This document shows positions 7,451-14,239 of a DNA stretch of 21,386 nucleotides, piece after piece. Below the pieces are notes generated by a model. The model was not told the origin of the DNA and searched no databases. It saw only the letters and a program-made list of their open reading frames with translations. The translations under genes and the position numbers were made by a program. Origin of the DNA: UBA12478 sp964513275 (GTDB lineage: Bacteria > Patescibacteriota > Patescibacteriia > UBA9934 > GWF2-40-263); assembly GCA_964513275.1 (NCBI GenBank), contig CAZELN010000017.1, positions 1 to 21,386 of the forward strand, given 5' to 3'. Position 1 is the first letter of the stretch, and each line of letters opens with the position of its first letter.

Positions 7451-8653
7451 ATGAAGCGTGAAGTGTACCTCGATCATGCCGCCACAACCCCAATGCATCC
7501 TGCTGTGCGCGAGGCGATGTTGCCGTATCTTGGGGAAAAATTCGGGAATCCCTCAAGTTTCCATTCAATCGGAAAGTCAGTAAAGGATGACGTTGATGGA
7601 GCGCGTGACCGCATCGCTCGTATCTTGCATGTACGATCAGATGAAATCCTCTTTACCTCTGGAGGCACGGAATCAGATAACCTTGCTATTCTTGGTTACG
7701 CCCGCATGAATCAATCGCAAGGCAGACACTTGATCACAACGAAAATTGAACACCACGCCGTACTCGAAGCCATGATGCATTTGGAAAAAAAAGACGGGTT
7801 TGACGTGACGTACTTGGCGCCTGATCGCGATGGGTTAGTAACGGTCGAGCAAGTCCAGGCAGCACTGCGAGAAGACACGATTCTTGTTTCGATCATGTAC
7901 GCCAATAACGAGATCGGTACGGTTGAACCTATCGCGCAGATCGGGAACATGATCCAGAAATGGAGGGAGGCGCATAAACGTCCGGCACTGAGGCTTCACA
8001 CAGACGCATGTCAGGCGTCGGAATATCTGCAGATCGACGTAGAGAAATTACACGTGGACATGCTCACGCTCAATGGGTCAAAAATGTATGGGCCAAAGGG
8101 CATTGGGCTTTTGTATGTGAAGCGTGGGATCAAACTCGAGCCACTTCAGTACGGAGGTTCGCAAGAGAGAACATTGCGTCCCGGAACAGAACATGTCGCC
8201 GGCATCATCGGTATGGCAACCGCGCTCGAGCTTGCACAAGCCGACCGGGAGAGTGAGTCGCAACGTCTGATTCCTCTGCGCGATCGACTGATTGAAGGAA
8301 TCCGAAACTCGATTCCGAAGACGCGATTGAATGGCCATCCCACGCAACGCCTTCCAAACAACGTGAACATCTCAGTCATGGACATCGAAGGCGAGGCACT
8401 CATTTTGTATCTCGATGCGCAAGGGATGTACGCTTCAACCGGCAGCGCATGCACAAGTGCGTCACTGGATCCAAGTCATGTGATTTTGGCGCTCGGACTA
8501 CCCTATGAAGTTGCACACGGATCATTGCGACTCACCCTTGGGCGATCAACGACACAAGAGGACATCGACTACGTGATCCAAATTCTTCCACCGCTTGTGG
8601 AAAAACTTCGCTCCATAAGTCCTGTGAGAGTTGATGAAAAATATTTCATATGA
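7451..8653 (+). CDS. iscS: Cysteine desulfurase (IscS/NifS type)
   Basis: A PLP enzyme that takes sulfur from L-cysteine and hands it to the Fe-S scaffold. From the ATG at 7451 it is 400 aa (MKREVYLDHAATTPMHP), a normal length; a TTG at 7412 would add an unlikely extension overlapping the -35 box. Motifs: FTSGGTESDNLAI, TKIEHHAVLE, NNEIGTVEPI, LHTDACQA, PLP-lysine loop LNGSKMYGPKG (Lys211), ERTLRPGTEHV, and the sulfur-carrying cysteine loop STGSACTSASLDPSHV (Cys334). The usual SxHK before the lysine is NGSK here, so the His that contacts the cofactor phosphate in E. coli IscS is Ser. The stop overlaps the next start (ATGA at 8650), coupling it to the scaffold gene. Confidence 0.96.
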   Translation: MKREVYLDHAATTPMHPAVREAMLPYLGEKFGNPSSFHSIGKSVKDDVDGARDRIARILHVRSDEILFTSGGTESDNLAILGYARMNQSQGRHLITTKIEHHAVLEAMMHLEKKDGFDVTYLAPDRDGLVTVEQVQAALREDTILVSIMYANNEIGTVEPIAQIGNMIQKWREAHKRPALRLHTDACQASEYLQIDVEKLHVDMLTLNGSKMYGPKGIGLLYVKRGIKLEPLQYGGSQERTLRPGTEHVAGIIGMATALELAQADRESESQRLIPLRDRLIEGIRNSIPKTRLNGHPTQRLPNNVNISVMDIEGEALILYLDAQGMYASTGSACTSASLDPSHVILALGLPYEVAHGSLRLTLGRSTTQEDIDYVIQILPPLVEKLRSISPVRVDEKYFI

Positions 8654-9321
8654 CCCACAAGCAAGAACCAGTCAAAGGAACCCAAGGCGATGTCACGACA
8701 CCTGACAATGCGAAATCTTGGTTTTACACGGACGTGGTAAAAGACCACTTTTTCCATCCCCGCAATTTCATGCACAACGACCCAGGGGAAGGCGAGTATA
8801 ATGCGATAGGGAAAGTCGGTTCACCTGCGTGTGGTGACGAGTTGCGGGTTTGGATGAAGGTCGATCCAGCAACCGAAAAGATTCTTGACTTTCGTTGGAA
8901 GACGTTCGGGTGCGGATCTGCGATTGCCTCGACATCCATGGCGAGCGCGACGGTGACAGAAAACGGTGGCATGACTCTCGAAGAGGCGCGGAAACTCAAG
9001 CCGCAATACATCATGGAACGTCTTGGCGGATTGCCGCAGCGGAAGTTTCATTGTTCTGTCTTGTGCGATAAAGCCCTGCGCGATGCGATCAACGACTACT
9101 ATCGTTGCTCAAACCAATTCGATAAAATCATCAAGGAGTCTGCTCGCATGATCGATTCGGTTGCCAAAGTGACAGACCACGACATTGAGGAAGCGGTGCT
9201 TGAAGGCGCTCACACGCTTGAGCTCGTCCAGCAAAAAACAAAAGTCGGCATCGGCAATCCCGGTTGCCTTCCCGCCGTCGAAGAGCTAATCCGTTTTTAT
9301 AAAGAAAAGTATTTTGGTTAG
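8650..9321 (+). CDS. iscU: IscU/NifU-type Fe-S scaffold with a degenerate C-terminal BFD-like domain
   Basis: This scaffold assembles [2Fe-2S]/[4Fe-4S] clusters. Residues about 25-155 form the IscU domain with all three ligand cysteines: Cys61 in GSPACGDEL (with Asp63, equivalent to IscU Asp39), Cys88 in TFGCGSAIAS and Cys135 in FHCSVL. The 223-aa length exceeds IscU (about 128) because residues about 165-215 add a second domain, VTDHDIEEAVLEGAHTLE then KVGIGNPGCLPAVEEL. Its pattern matches the BFD-like [2Fe-2S] domain of NifU, but the first CxC is absent and CxxC is reduced to NPGC with only Cys206. It probably no longer holds a cluster and may act as a docking or structural part. It overlaps iscS by 4 bases (ATGA) and precedes ferredoxin by 3. 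Confidence 0.9.
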   Translation: MTHKQEPVKGTQGDVTTPDNAKSWFYTDVVKDHFFHPRNFMHNDPGEGEYNAIGKVGSPACGDELRVWMKVDPATEKILDFRWKTFGCGSAIASTSMASATVTENGGMTLEEARKLKPQYIMERLGGLPQRKFHCSVLCDKALRDAINDYYRCSNQFDKIIKESARMIDSVAKVTDHDIEEAVLEGAHTLELVQQKTKVGIGNPGCLPAVEELIRFYKEKYFG

Positions 9322-9324
9322 TCT

Positions 9325-9594
9325 ATGCCTCGTATTCGTGTCATGGTCGATCCTGACCTGTGCATCGGTGCTGCCTCCTGCGTTACCATTGCTCCGGAAA
9401 CGTTCCAACTCAATGAAGAAAATAAAGCCTGGGTATTCGACCGCGGACAGGAACCTGAGGGTCATACCTATGAGCGCTGGCTCGAGGTAACGGATGAAGA
9501 AAAAGAAAACATCATCCTTGCCGCCCAGTCTTGTCCAACACTTGCCATCTTTATTTTCGATGAAGCTGGGACTCAACTTTTCCCTGAAACATGA
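9325..9594 (+). CDS. Single-cluster ferredoxin ([3Fe-4S] or three-Cys [4Fe-4S])
   Basis: An 89-aa soluble electron carrier. The cluster motif is Cys13-I-G-A-A-S-Cys19 and a distant Cys70 followed by Pro (AAQSCPTLAI), as in the Fer4_13/Fer4_15 group. The central Cys of CxxCxxC is Ala16, so the protein has three cysteine ligands and would carry a [3Fe-4S] cluster or a [4Fe-4S] with a non-Cys ligand. A charged insert (RGQEPEGHTYERWLEVTDEEKE) separates the halves. Position between the IscU-like scaffold and an FAD reductase, 3 bases after the former and overlapping the latter by 4 (ATGA), suggests it supplies electrons for cluster assembly in place of the plant-type [2Fe-2S] ferredoxin of classical ISC operons. 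Confidence 0.9.
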   Translation: MPRIRVMVDPDLCIGAASCVTIAPETFQLNEENKAWVFDRGQEPEGHTYERWLEVTDEEKENIILAAQSCPTLAIFIFDEAGTQLFPET

Positions 9595-10775
9595 ACTATC
9601 TTATTATCGGCGGAGGTGTTGCGGGAACAACGGCAGCGGAAGAGCTGCGCAAGCGCGATGCGAGCGCCGAAATCACCATCCTCTCAGAAGAACATCACCC
9701 GCTGTATTCGCGGGTGCTTTTGCCTCACTACATGAAGGGGAAAATTCCACGCGAGCGCGTGTTTCTGAAACGTGATACGTGGTACGCACAACAGGACATA
9801 GAGTGGCAGACAGGAGTTCTTGCAAAACATCTAGACGCGAAGAATAAGTTTGTAGGTGGCAGCGATGGTCGGGAATATCCCTATGACAAACTTCTCATCG
9901 CCACAGGCGGAGAAGTTCGTTCACTTGAAGGTGATTTGCGCGGGGTTTCCTATTTAAGAACGTTGGACGATGCTGATCAGTTTTTACAACTGGTGACAGA
10001 GCAAGGGAATCAAGCGCGCGGAGTCGTCTATGGTGGAGGATTCATCGCCTGTGAGTACATCAACCTATTTCAACATTTTGGAATTTCCACAACCGTTGTC
10101 CATCGTGGTTCACATTTTTGGACGCGGAGTCTTGTACCTGAAGCGGGTGAACTTATCGCAAAGACCTTGAAGACCAGGGGAGTTGAGCTTCACGTGAGTA
10201 CTTCCTTCCAGTCACTTAAGGGAGATTCTGAACTTCAGGGAATCGTGACCAGTGGAGGAGAATATCCCGCGACGCTATTGGGTGTCGGAATCGGGATCGA
10301 GCCAGACCTTTCGTGGTTACGTGAGGCTAATGTGGAAGTGGAAACCGGAGTGAAAGCCAATGAGTTTTTGCAAACGAATATTCCTGACGTGTATACCGCT
10401 GGCGACATCGCCGAGTTTTTTGATCCAATCATTGGCCGACAATTACAAATCGGCAACTGGATGAATGCCATGAGTCAAGGGCGTACGGTTGCTAAATCGA
10501 TGACAGGGGAGCAGACCAGTTTTCAGTTGGTGAGTTCCTATGCGACAAATGTGTTGGGTTTGGAGATTATTTTTGTCGGGGATGTTGAGCGAGCCATGGC
10601 CGAGAAAGTTCATGTCGTCGGTTCAGTGACGGACGGTGGAATCACGCAAGTTTTTGAGCGAGATGGTCGGATTGTTGGTGGGGTGCTTATCGGTCGAAAT
10701 ACGGATCGGGCTCCTATCACATCGGCGATTCAAGAAAAACAAAGGACAGTTGACATATTGGCAAAAATCAAGTAA
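9591..10775 (+). CDS. FAD/NAD(P)-dependent oxidoreductase, probable ferredoxin reductase
   Basis: A 394-aa pyridine nucleotide-disulfide oxidoreductase-type flavoprotein. The FAD-binding fold opens at residue 4 (LIIGGGVAGTTAAEEL). The second Rossmann fold for NAD(P)H is VVYGGGFIACEYINLFQHFG, and the FAD-contacting segment is DVYTAGDIAEF. No CxxxxC redox-disulfide is seen, so it belongs with rubredoxin/ferredoxin reductases and NADH-dependent flavin proteins rather than thioredoxin or lipoamide reductases. The start overlaps the ferredoxin stop (ATGA at 9591), strong evidence of coupled expression. The natural reading is NAD(P)H to FAD to ferredoxin to the Fe-S scaffold; the partner assignment is inference from context. 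A promoter for the next gene lies in its last codons. Confidence 0.9.
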   Translation: MNYLIIGGGVAGTTAAEELRKRDASAEITILSEEHHPLYSRVLLPHYMKGKIPRERVFLKRDTWYAQQDIEWQTGVLAKHLDAKNKFVGGSDGREYPYDKLLIATGGEVRSLEGDLRGVSYLRTLDDADQFLQLVTEQGNQARGVVYGGGFIACEYINLFQHFGISTTVVHRGSHFWTRSLVPEAGELIAKTLKTRGVELHVSTSFQSLKGDSELQGIVTSGGEYPATLLGVGIGIEPDLSWLREANVEVETGVKANEFLQTNIPDVYTAGDIAEFFDPIIGRQLQIGNWMNAMSQGRTVAKSMTGEQTSFQLVSSYATNVLGLEIIFVGDVERAMAEKVHVVGSVTDGGITQVFERDGRIVGGVLIGRNTDRAPITSAIQEKQRTVDILAKIK

Positions 10776-10778
10776 ATA
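10750..10778 (+). promoter_or_regulatory. Candidate promoter of the GC-rich module (TTGACA-N17-TAAATA)
   Basis: A perfect -35 TTGACA (10750-10755) lies 17 bases before TAAATA (10773-10778), a moderate -10. The start would fall near 10785, at the head of the structured leader. The -35 lies inside the reductase coding region. Confidence 0.5.
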
Positions 10779-10857
10779 GAGACCTTCTTCATGTGCGGCT
10801 TTTGCCAATCAGAGAGAAGGTTTTCCTTTTTCAAGCGGTCTAGCCGCACATGGAGAG
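10779..10857 (+). promoter_or_regulatory. Switch-like leader with two mutually exclusive folds
   Basis: Fold A is terminator-like: ACCTTCT (10782-10788) pairs with AGAAGGT (10815-10821), extendable by three pairs including two G-U, followed by T-rich sequence to 10831. Fold B is long-range: TTCTTCATGTGCGGCT (10785-10800) pairs with AGCCGCACATGGAGAG (10842-10857), 16 continuous pairs including two G-U, and covers the GGAGAG ribosome binding site. The folds share 10785-10788 and interleave, so they exclude each other. This is the arrangement of an attenuator or translational switch; no known riboswitch class is recognised. Confidence 0.5.
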
Positions 10858-10861
10858 AATG

Positions 10862-13162
10862 ATGGCAAGTTTTCTGGAACAGGCAGGGGAAGCCGCGTTC
10901 AAGCGTGGTTTTGAGGAATGGTCCGAACCTCTGATCGAGGAAAGCCTGCGCAATGGCCTGGACGAGAACGAGACTGCCAAGCGGATCATTCGCTCGGCCA
11001 ACCGGATTCCTGGGTTCCGTCTGGCAACGCATGCGCTCGCCAAGACGCTGGGTGAGCTGTTTACTAAGCACGCGGAGAACCTGTGGCCCAACGACCACCG
11101 TCCTTCCATCGCGGTCTTACGCCAGGTTCTCAAGGCCTTGGGTCCCGCGATGTCGGCAACGACCGACGCCACCACTGATGTTCTAGAGCGGATCGCCAAC
11201 ACGGAAGTGGACAAGGTGATCTCTGCTCGCAGCGTCGCCACAGCAGAGCGCAAGGGACAGTTCGACCAAGGGGTCTTCCTTTGGCCAGACGAGTTTCCTG
11301 GGAAGATTCTGATCCCGGCCAAGAACCCGGATCAGTCGATCCGTCTGGATGCTCAGAGCATCCCCATCATTTTGGATCCCAAGGTGATGGAGCGACGCCA
11401 CAGTGAACGGTACACTCGCTCGACGTCACGTTCGGTCGGTCAGGGAAAGGATCGCAAGACGGTTACGGATCCTCCTGTGCGTCCCAACATCATCGGACCG
11501 TTCGCTCTGAGCGACGCGGTGCAGATGATCGACATGGAGCGTTTCGCCCCAGAGGACGCGCAGGCCATTCGCGCTCTGCTGGCTCCAAAGGCAGGTTACT
11601 ATCAGAGCTGGGGCGATGACCTCTGGGAGGTCTATCGTGCCTACAACGCGACGTTCGTTCGTCGCAAGGCTGAGACCGGCTACGATTGGCTTTCGCAGCG
11701 AGAGTCGGAAGGTCTCGTACAGACCATGCTGAAGAGCCAGCCAGACGTGACGCTACTGCGAGAACTCGTCGGCAAGCGGTTCAAGAGCCGTATCGGCCAA
11801 AACGGCGCCAGACCGGGGGAACTCAGCCTGGAGGACGTGGACGAGCTCGAGCAGGTCGTCATGGACATGTGGTTGGGAGGCGAACAGCCCAGGGAGGTTC
11901 AGATCGTGCGCGCGGTCCGACGGGTGTGGCGCAGTGCGGCATTTCGGGGCGCGAGTCCTCTCAAGGCAACGCTGGCGGTGCTTTCCTTGAGCACCGTTAT
12001 CTGGATACCGCTGCTCGTGTGTTTCGTGATCTTCCTCACGGCCGCGCAGCTCTACGTGCAAGCGGTTCTCCAAGATCTGCATACCGTGGCCAATACGTTC
12101 TTCTGGGGATCGTTCGACGGTTACCAGTTCGCACTGTTTGCCTCAGTGGCGTCTGCCTGGATGCTGTTCGGGTTCGAGCAGCTGATGAAGCTGTTTCGAA
12201 CCGCAACGGCCTGGATCGGCATCGTCTTTCCGGCTTGGACATCAGAGTCCATGACGTCTTCCCTGCGCAAGATCCGAATCTTCGGGTTCGTCTTGCCAGG
12301 ACTCAACGGCTACTTGGTCGCACTGGGAGTGCCTTCAGACTACCGTCTGTTGGTGGCTCTCCCGGTGGGATTCGCGATCGCCATTGGATCGATGCTGGTG
12401 GATGCGGGATACCTGGAGGATGTGAACAACGCGGTGCGTCGGGCCGCAAAGCCCATGACGCTCGTGTTGGTCAGCGTTCCGCTTGTGCTGATCGTCCTGT
12501 TCGGATACTTCGCCGGTCTTACGGCGGGGAGCCGTGAGACGTGGAGTGGAGCCAAGATCCTGTGGAGCCTGCTCACAGGCCACTGGTACGGCAAGCTTGT
12601 CCTGTTGGCACTGGGTGCGTTGACCATCGGGGGGTTGCTCAACCGCTCGGAGATCATCAACGACGGAACCGTTCTTGTGCCAAACCCGGCTCGCTGGGTG
12701 TACAAGCTGGTTCTGCTGGTGGGGGTCGTCACGATCCTTTTCAGCGTTCCATGCTCCGGCAAGGACTGGTGGAACTCCCAGGTGGAATCCTCCGATGTCA
12801 CGGTGGAAGGCCCGGGGAGCAACAAGCTCCGGATCAAGACCCAGACTTACGAGGACGGAAGCGTCCGTACGCAGACCAAAGGAAGGCTGCAGGTCAAGGA
12901 TCTTCCGCCGCCCCGTGTCCCCATACCAAACCGGAAGGCAGAGGCGGTGGCTCCCAAGGCCGCTGAGAAGGACTTGACCACTAGTCTCACCTACGACACG
13001 GACGTTCAAGTTCACTACGCGGTAGACTATGGTTCCCAGCCAGAAAGACAGGCTTTGGGTGGATACGCCCCGGCCAACACGGGATACGTACCCGGCCAGG
13101 GTTTCGTAAGCGATCCAACCGTCAGCACGCTTCCGGCGCTTCGTGGAACCCGCGTGAAGTAG
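10862..13162 (+). CDS. Large multi-pass membrane protein of unknown function (GC-rich module)
   Basis: I do not recognise this 766-aa protein. The first ~360 residues are soluble, helical and charged (MASFLEQAGEAAFKRGFEEW at the start), with a middle stretch containing ERRHSERYTRSTSRS. Then come about seven hydrophobic segments at roughly 370-398, 420-442, 472-489, 495-517, 532-556, 577-593 and 614-630. A hydrophilic Pro-rich tail of ~135 residues follows (KDLPPPRVPIPNRK). There is no signal peptide. Start at 10862 is chosen for GGAGAG at 10852-10857; in-frame ATGs at 10850 and 10859 are possible. Base and codon use differ from the neighbours: nearly every Lys codon is AAG, and C/G third positions dominate, which suggests transfer. 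It ends at the TAG that overlaps the strong Shine-Dalgarno site of the next gene. A membrane channel, signalling or secretion role cannot be decided. Confidence 0.85.
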   Translation: MASFLEQAGEAAFKRGFEEWSEPLIEESLRNGLDENETAKRIIRSANRIPGFRLATHALAKTLGELFTKHAENLWPNDHRPSIAVLRQVLKALGPAMSATTDATTDVLERIANTEVDKVISARSVATAERKGQFDQGVFLWPDEFPGKILIPAKNPDQSIRLDAQSIPIILDPKVMERRHSERYTRSTSRSVGQGKDRKTVTDPPVRPNIIGPFALSDAVQMIDMERFAPEDAQAIRALLAPKAGYYQSWGDDLWEVYRAYNATFVRRKAETGYDWLSQRESEGLVQTMLKSQPDVTLLRELVGKRFKSRIGQNGARPGELSLEDVDELEQVVMDMWLGGEQPREVQIVRAVRRVWRSAAFRGASPLKATLAVLSLSTVIWIPLLVCFVIFLTAAQLYVQAVLQDLHTVANTFFWGSFDGYQFALFASVASAWMLFGFEQLMKLFRTATAWIGIVFPAWTSESMTSSLRKIRIFGFVLPGLNGYLVALGVPSDYRLLVALPVGFAIAIGSMLVDAGYLEDVNNAVRRAAKPMTLVLVSVPLVLIVLFGYFAGLTAGSRETWSGAKILWSLLTGHWYGKLVLLALGALTIGGLLNRSEIINDGTVLVPNPARWVYKLVLLVGVVTILFSVPCSGKDWWNSQVESSDVTVEGPGSNKLRIKTQTYEDGSVRTQTKGRLQVKDLPPPRVPIPNRKAEAVAPKAAEKDLTTSLTYDTDVQVHYAVDYGSQPERQALGGYAPANTGYVPGQGFVSDPTVSTLPALRGTRVK

Positions 13163-13166
13163 GAGG
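13161..13166 (+). promoter_or_regulatory. Strong ribosome binding site (AGGAGG) of the second module gene
   Basis: A full-consensus AGGAGG overlaps the upstream TAG stop (13160-13162) and sits 5 bases before the ATG at 13172. Most other genes in the window lack such a site, adding to the foreign character of this pair. Confidence 0.85.
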
Positions 13167-13171
13167 GAAAG

Positions 13172-13729
13172 ATGTTTCTTCTTCTATCAAACGCTCTTGG
13201 GCAAGAGATCTACGGCAGTACGGCCTGGGCGCCTGTGGCTCAGCCTACCGTCGTGAGTATCCACTCGCTGGTTGGGATGGCTCCTGACACGCTTCACATC
13301 ACGGGTTTGGAGAACCCAACAGCTCGCAAGACCTGCGGCGGTGAGGGCGCTCCACTCGTGGTGTTCTACGACCACGGCGTGTCCGTGCGCAACATCTACG
13401 CTCCGTCCGGAGCTCCCACGGGTTTCCTCGAAGTCTACTACGACAAGGAAAACGACGGGATCCCCGACGGGACCGTCATGGCTCTGGACCTCTCAACCCA
13501 GACCGACGTCTGGATTACGTGGGGTCTTCACAACGACCTGACCGTCCGCTATGTCCGTCCTGGGCAACAGATCGCGGTTCAGGGGCTTGCGCTTCAGACC
13601 GTGTACCATCCGACTCAACACAACGAGGCCTCGGCCTCTGGTGCGGTCGGATGCGACCGTGACAAGAACGCCAGGCGCGGCGGTCATCAGGCAACCTCGG
13701 CCTGGAACCTCAGCCGGATGTGGCACTAG
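13172..13729 (+). CDS. Hypothetical 185-aa protein, second gene of the GC-rich module
   Basis: No family is recognised. The start is fixed by AGGAGG 5 bases upstream. A short hydrophobic N-terminus (MFLLLSNALG) might be a residual export signal but is too short to be sure. Most of the sequence looks like beta strands separated by turns. At about residues 91-99 DKENDGIPDG resembles the DxDxDGxxD calcium loop of thrombospondin type 3 or EF-hand-like repeats, suggesting an extracytoplasmic protein. Two cysteines occur, one in KTCGGEG and one near the end in GCDRDKN; the C-terminus is basic (NARRGGHQ). It shares the AAG- and GC-biased codon use of the large membrane protein, lies 9 bases after it, and is presumably co-translated and functionally paired with it. 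Role unknown. Confidence 0.75.
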   Translation: MFLLLSNALGQEIYGSTAWAPVAQPTVVSIHSLVGMAPDTLHITGLENPTARKTCGGEGAPLVVFYDHGVSVRNIYAPSGAPTGFLEVYYDKENDGIPDGTVMALDLSTQTDVWITWGLHNDLTVRYVRPGQQIAVQGLALQTVYHPTQHNEASASGAVGCDRDKNARRGGHQATSAWNLSRMWH

Positions 13730-13730
13730 C

Positions 13731-13744
13731 GCCACGCGCGTGGC
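13731..13744. repeat. Perfect 14-base palindrome after the module
   Basis: GCCACGCGCGTGGC starts one base after the stop codon of the 185-aa gene. It has no T-run of its own. It may extend the terminator region, bind a dimeric protein, or mark the module boundary. Confidence 0.6.
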
Positions 13745-13752
13745 AACGAATC

Positions 13753-13781
13753 AAAAACTGACCATACGGTCAGTTCTTTTT
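13753..13781. terminator. Bidirectional terminator between the module and the pilin cluster
   Basis: AACTGACC (13756-13763), loop ATAC, and GGTCAGTT (13768-13775) form a perfect stem, with AAAAA on the left and CTTTTT on the right. It serves the GC-rich module on + and the pilin operon on -. Confidence 0.9.
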
Positions 13782-13801
13782 ACTCGCAAGAGCGAGTTTT
13801 T
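13782..13801 (+). terminator. Second, tandem terminator
   Basis: ACTCGC, loop AAGA, and GCGAGT followed by TTTT lie directly after the first hairpin. Tandem terminators imply strong insulation against reading into the opposed pilin operon. Confidence 0.7.
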
Positions 13802-13809
13802 AGTTCAGG

Positions 13810-14193
13810 CTAGCCAGCAACGTCTGTGAGCGCATCGATGACGAACGAAGCAATAGCGTAGGCAGCAATAATGATGACTAATCCAATGATAGATTGCGAG
13901 AGCAGAGTTTTTGCTTTCTTAACCTTTGTGTCATCTCCCGCAGCCGTGAGGTACAAGAAACCAGCATACACCACCAAGACGACGAAAATGATACCCAACA
14001 CCGAGAGTAAAACAGCAATGATGTTTCCAATGAGCTCTGGAAGTGTGTTGGTTGTTGCATCAGTTCCAATGGCTGTGCCAACGGTCGTGAGGTCTGTCTG
14101 TGCTTCAGAGAGCTGTGCAAGAGCCGCGGCAGGAAGTAAGAGGACAGGAAGTGTACTCATCCAGGCTCCGATTTTGAGGAACATGTTTTTCAT
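13810..14193 (-). CDS. T4SS/VirB2-type pilin-like membrane protein 1
   Basis: A 127-aa protein with a signal peptide (MKNMFLKIGAWMS..., cleavage likely after AALA), a short outer segment, a first membrane helix (IGNIIAVLLSVLGIIFVVLVVYAG), a conserved cytoplasmic loop (TAAGDDTKVKKAKTLL), and a second helix (IIGLVIIIAAYAIASFVI). This matches the T4SS_pilin group (PF18895-like) abundant in CPR genomes. The longer reading from 14382 is rejected because it adds basic low-complexity sequence antisense to another gene's region. It is the last gene of the array, ending 29 bases before the shared terminator. The function (pilus subunit or membrane channel-like protein) is inferred from family resemblance only. 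Confidence 0.83.
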   Translation of the reverse strand: MKNMFLKIGAWMSTLPVLLLPAAALAQLSEAQTDLTTVGTAIGTDATTNTLPELIGNIIAVLLSVLGIIFVVLVVYAGFLYLTAAGDDTKVKKAKTLLSQSIIGLVIIIAAYAIASFVIDALTDVAG

Positions 14194-14239
14194 AGATGTG
14201 GTTAATAAATTTGGTGTTGTTAAAGAGAAGTTTTTATTC

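Noticed and set aside
8651..8653. Possible use of TGA as a glycine codon (code 25), as in some CPR lineages
   Set aside because: TGA ends several genes at the expected family length and takes part in ATGA overlaps at iscS, ferredoxin, galU and the binding protein, so it is a stop.
11686..12537. A 283-aa frame on the + strand inside the large membrane gene
   Set aside because: It is the shadow of a GC-rich coding region: Arg/Gly-rich, no start signal, no family resemblance, and fully inside a well-supported gene.
12335..13015. A 226-aa minus-strand frame opposite the large membrane gene
   Set aside because: It is an antisense shadow caused by GC-rich codon bias; it has no ribosome binding site and a His/Arg/Gln-rich composition.
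13731..13801. CRISPR or attachment-site repeats near the end of the GC-rich module
   Set aside because: The repeats are single palindromes and terminators, not spaced arrays, and no matching direct repeat was found at the left end near 10780.
10776..13801. Transposon or integron carrying the GC-rich module
   Set aside because: No transposase, integrase, terminal inverted repeats at both ends or target duplication could be seen.
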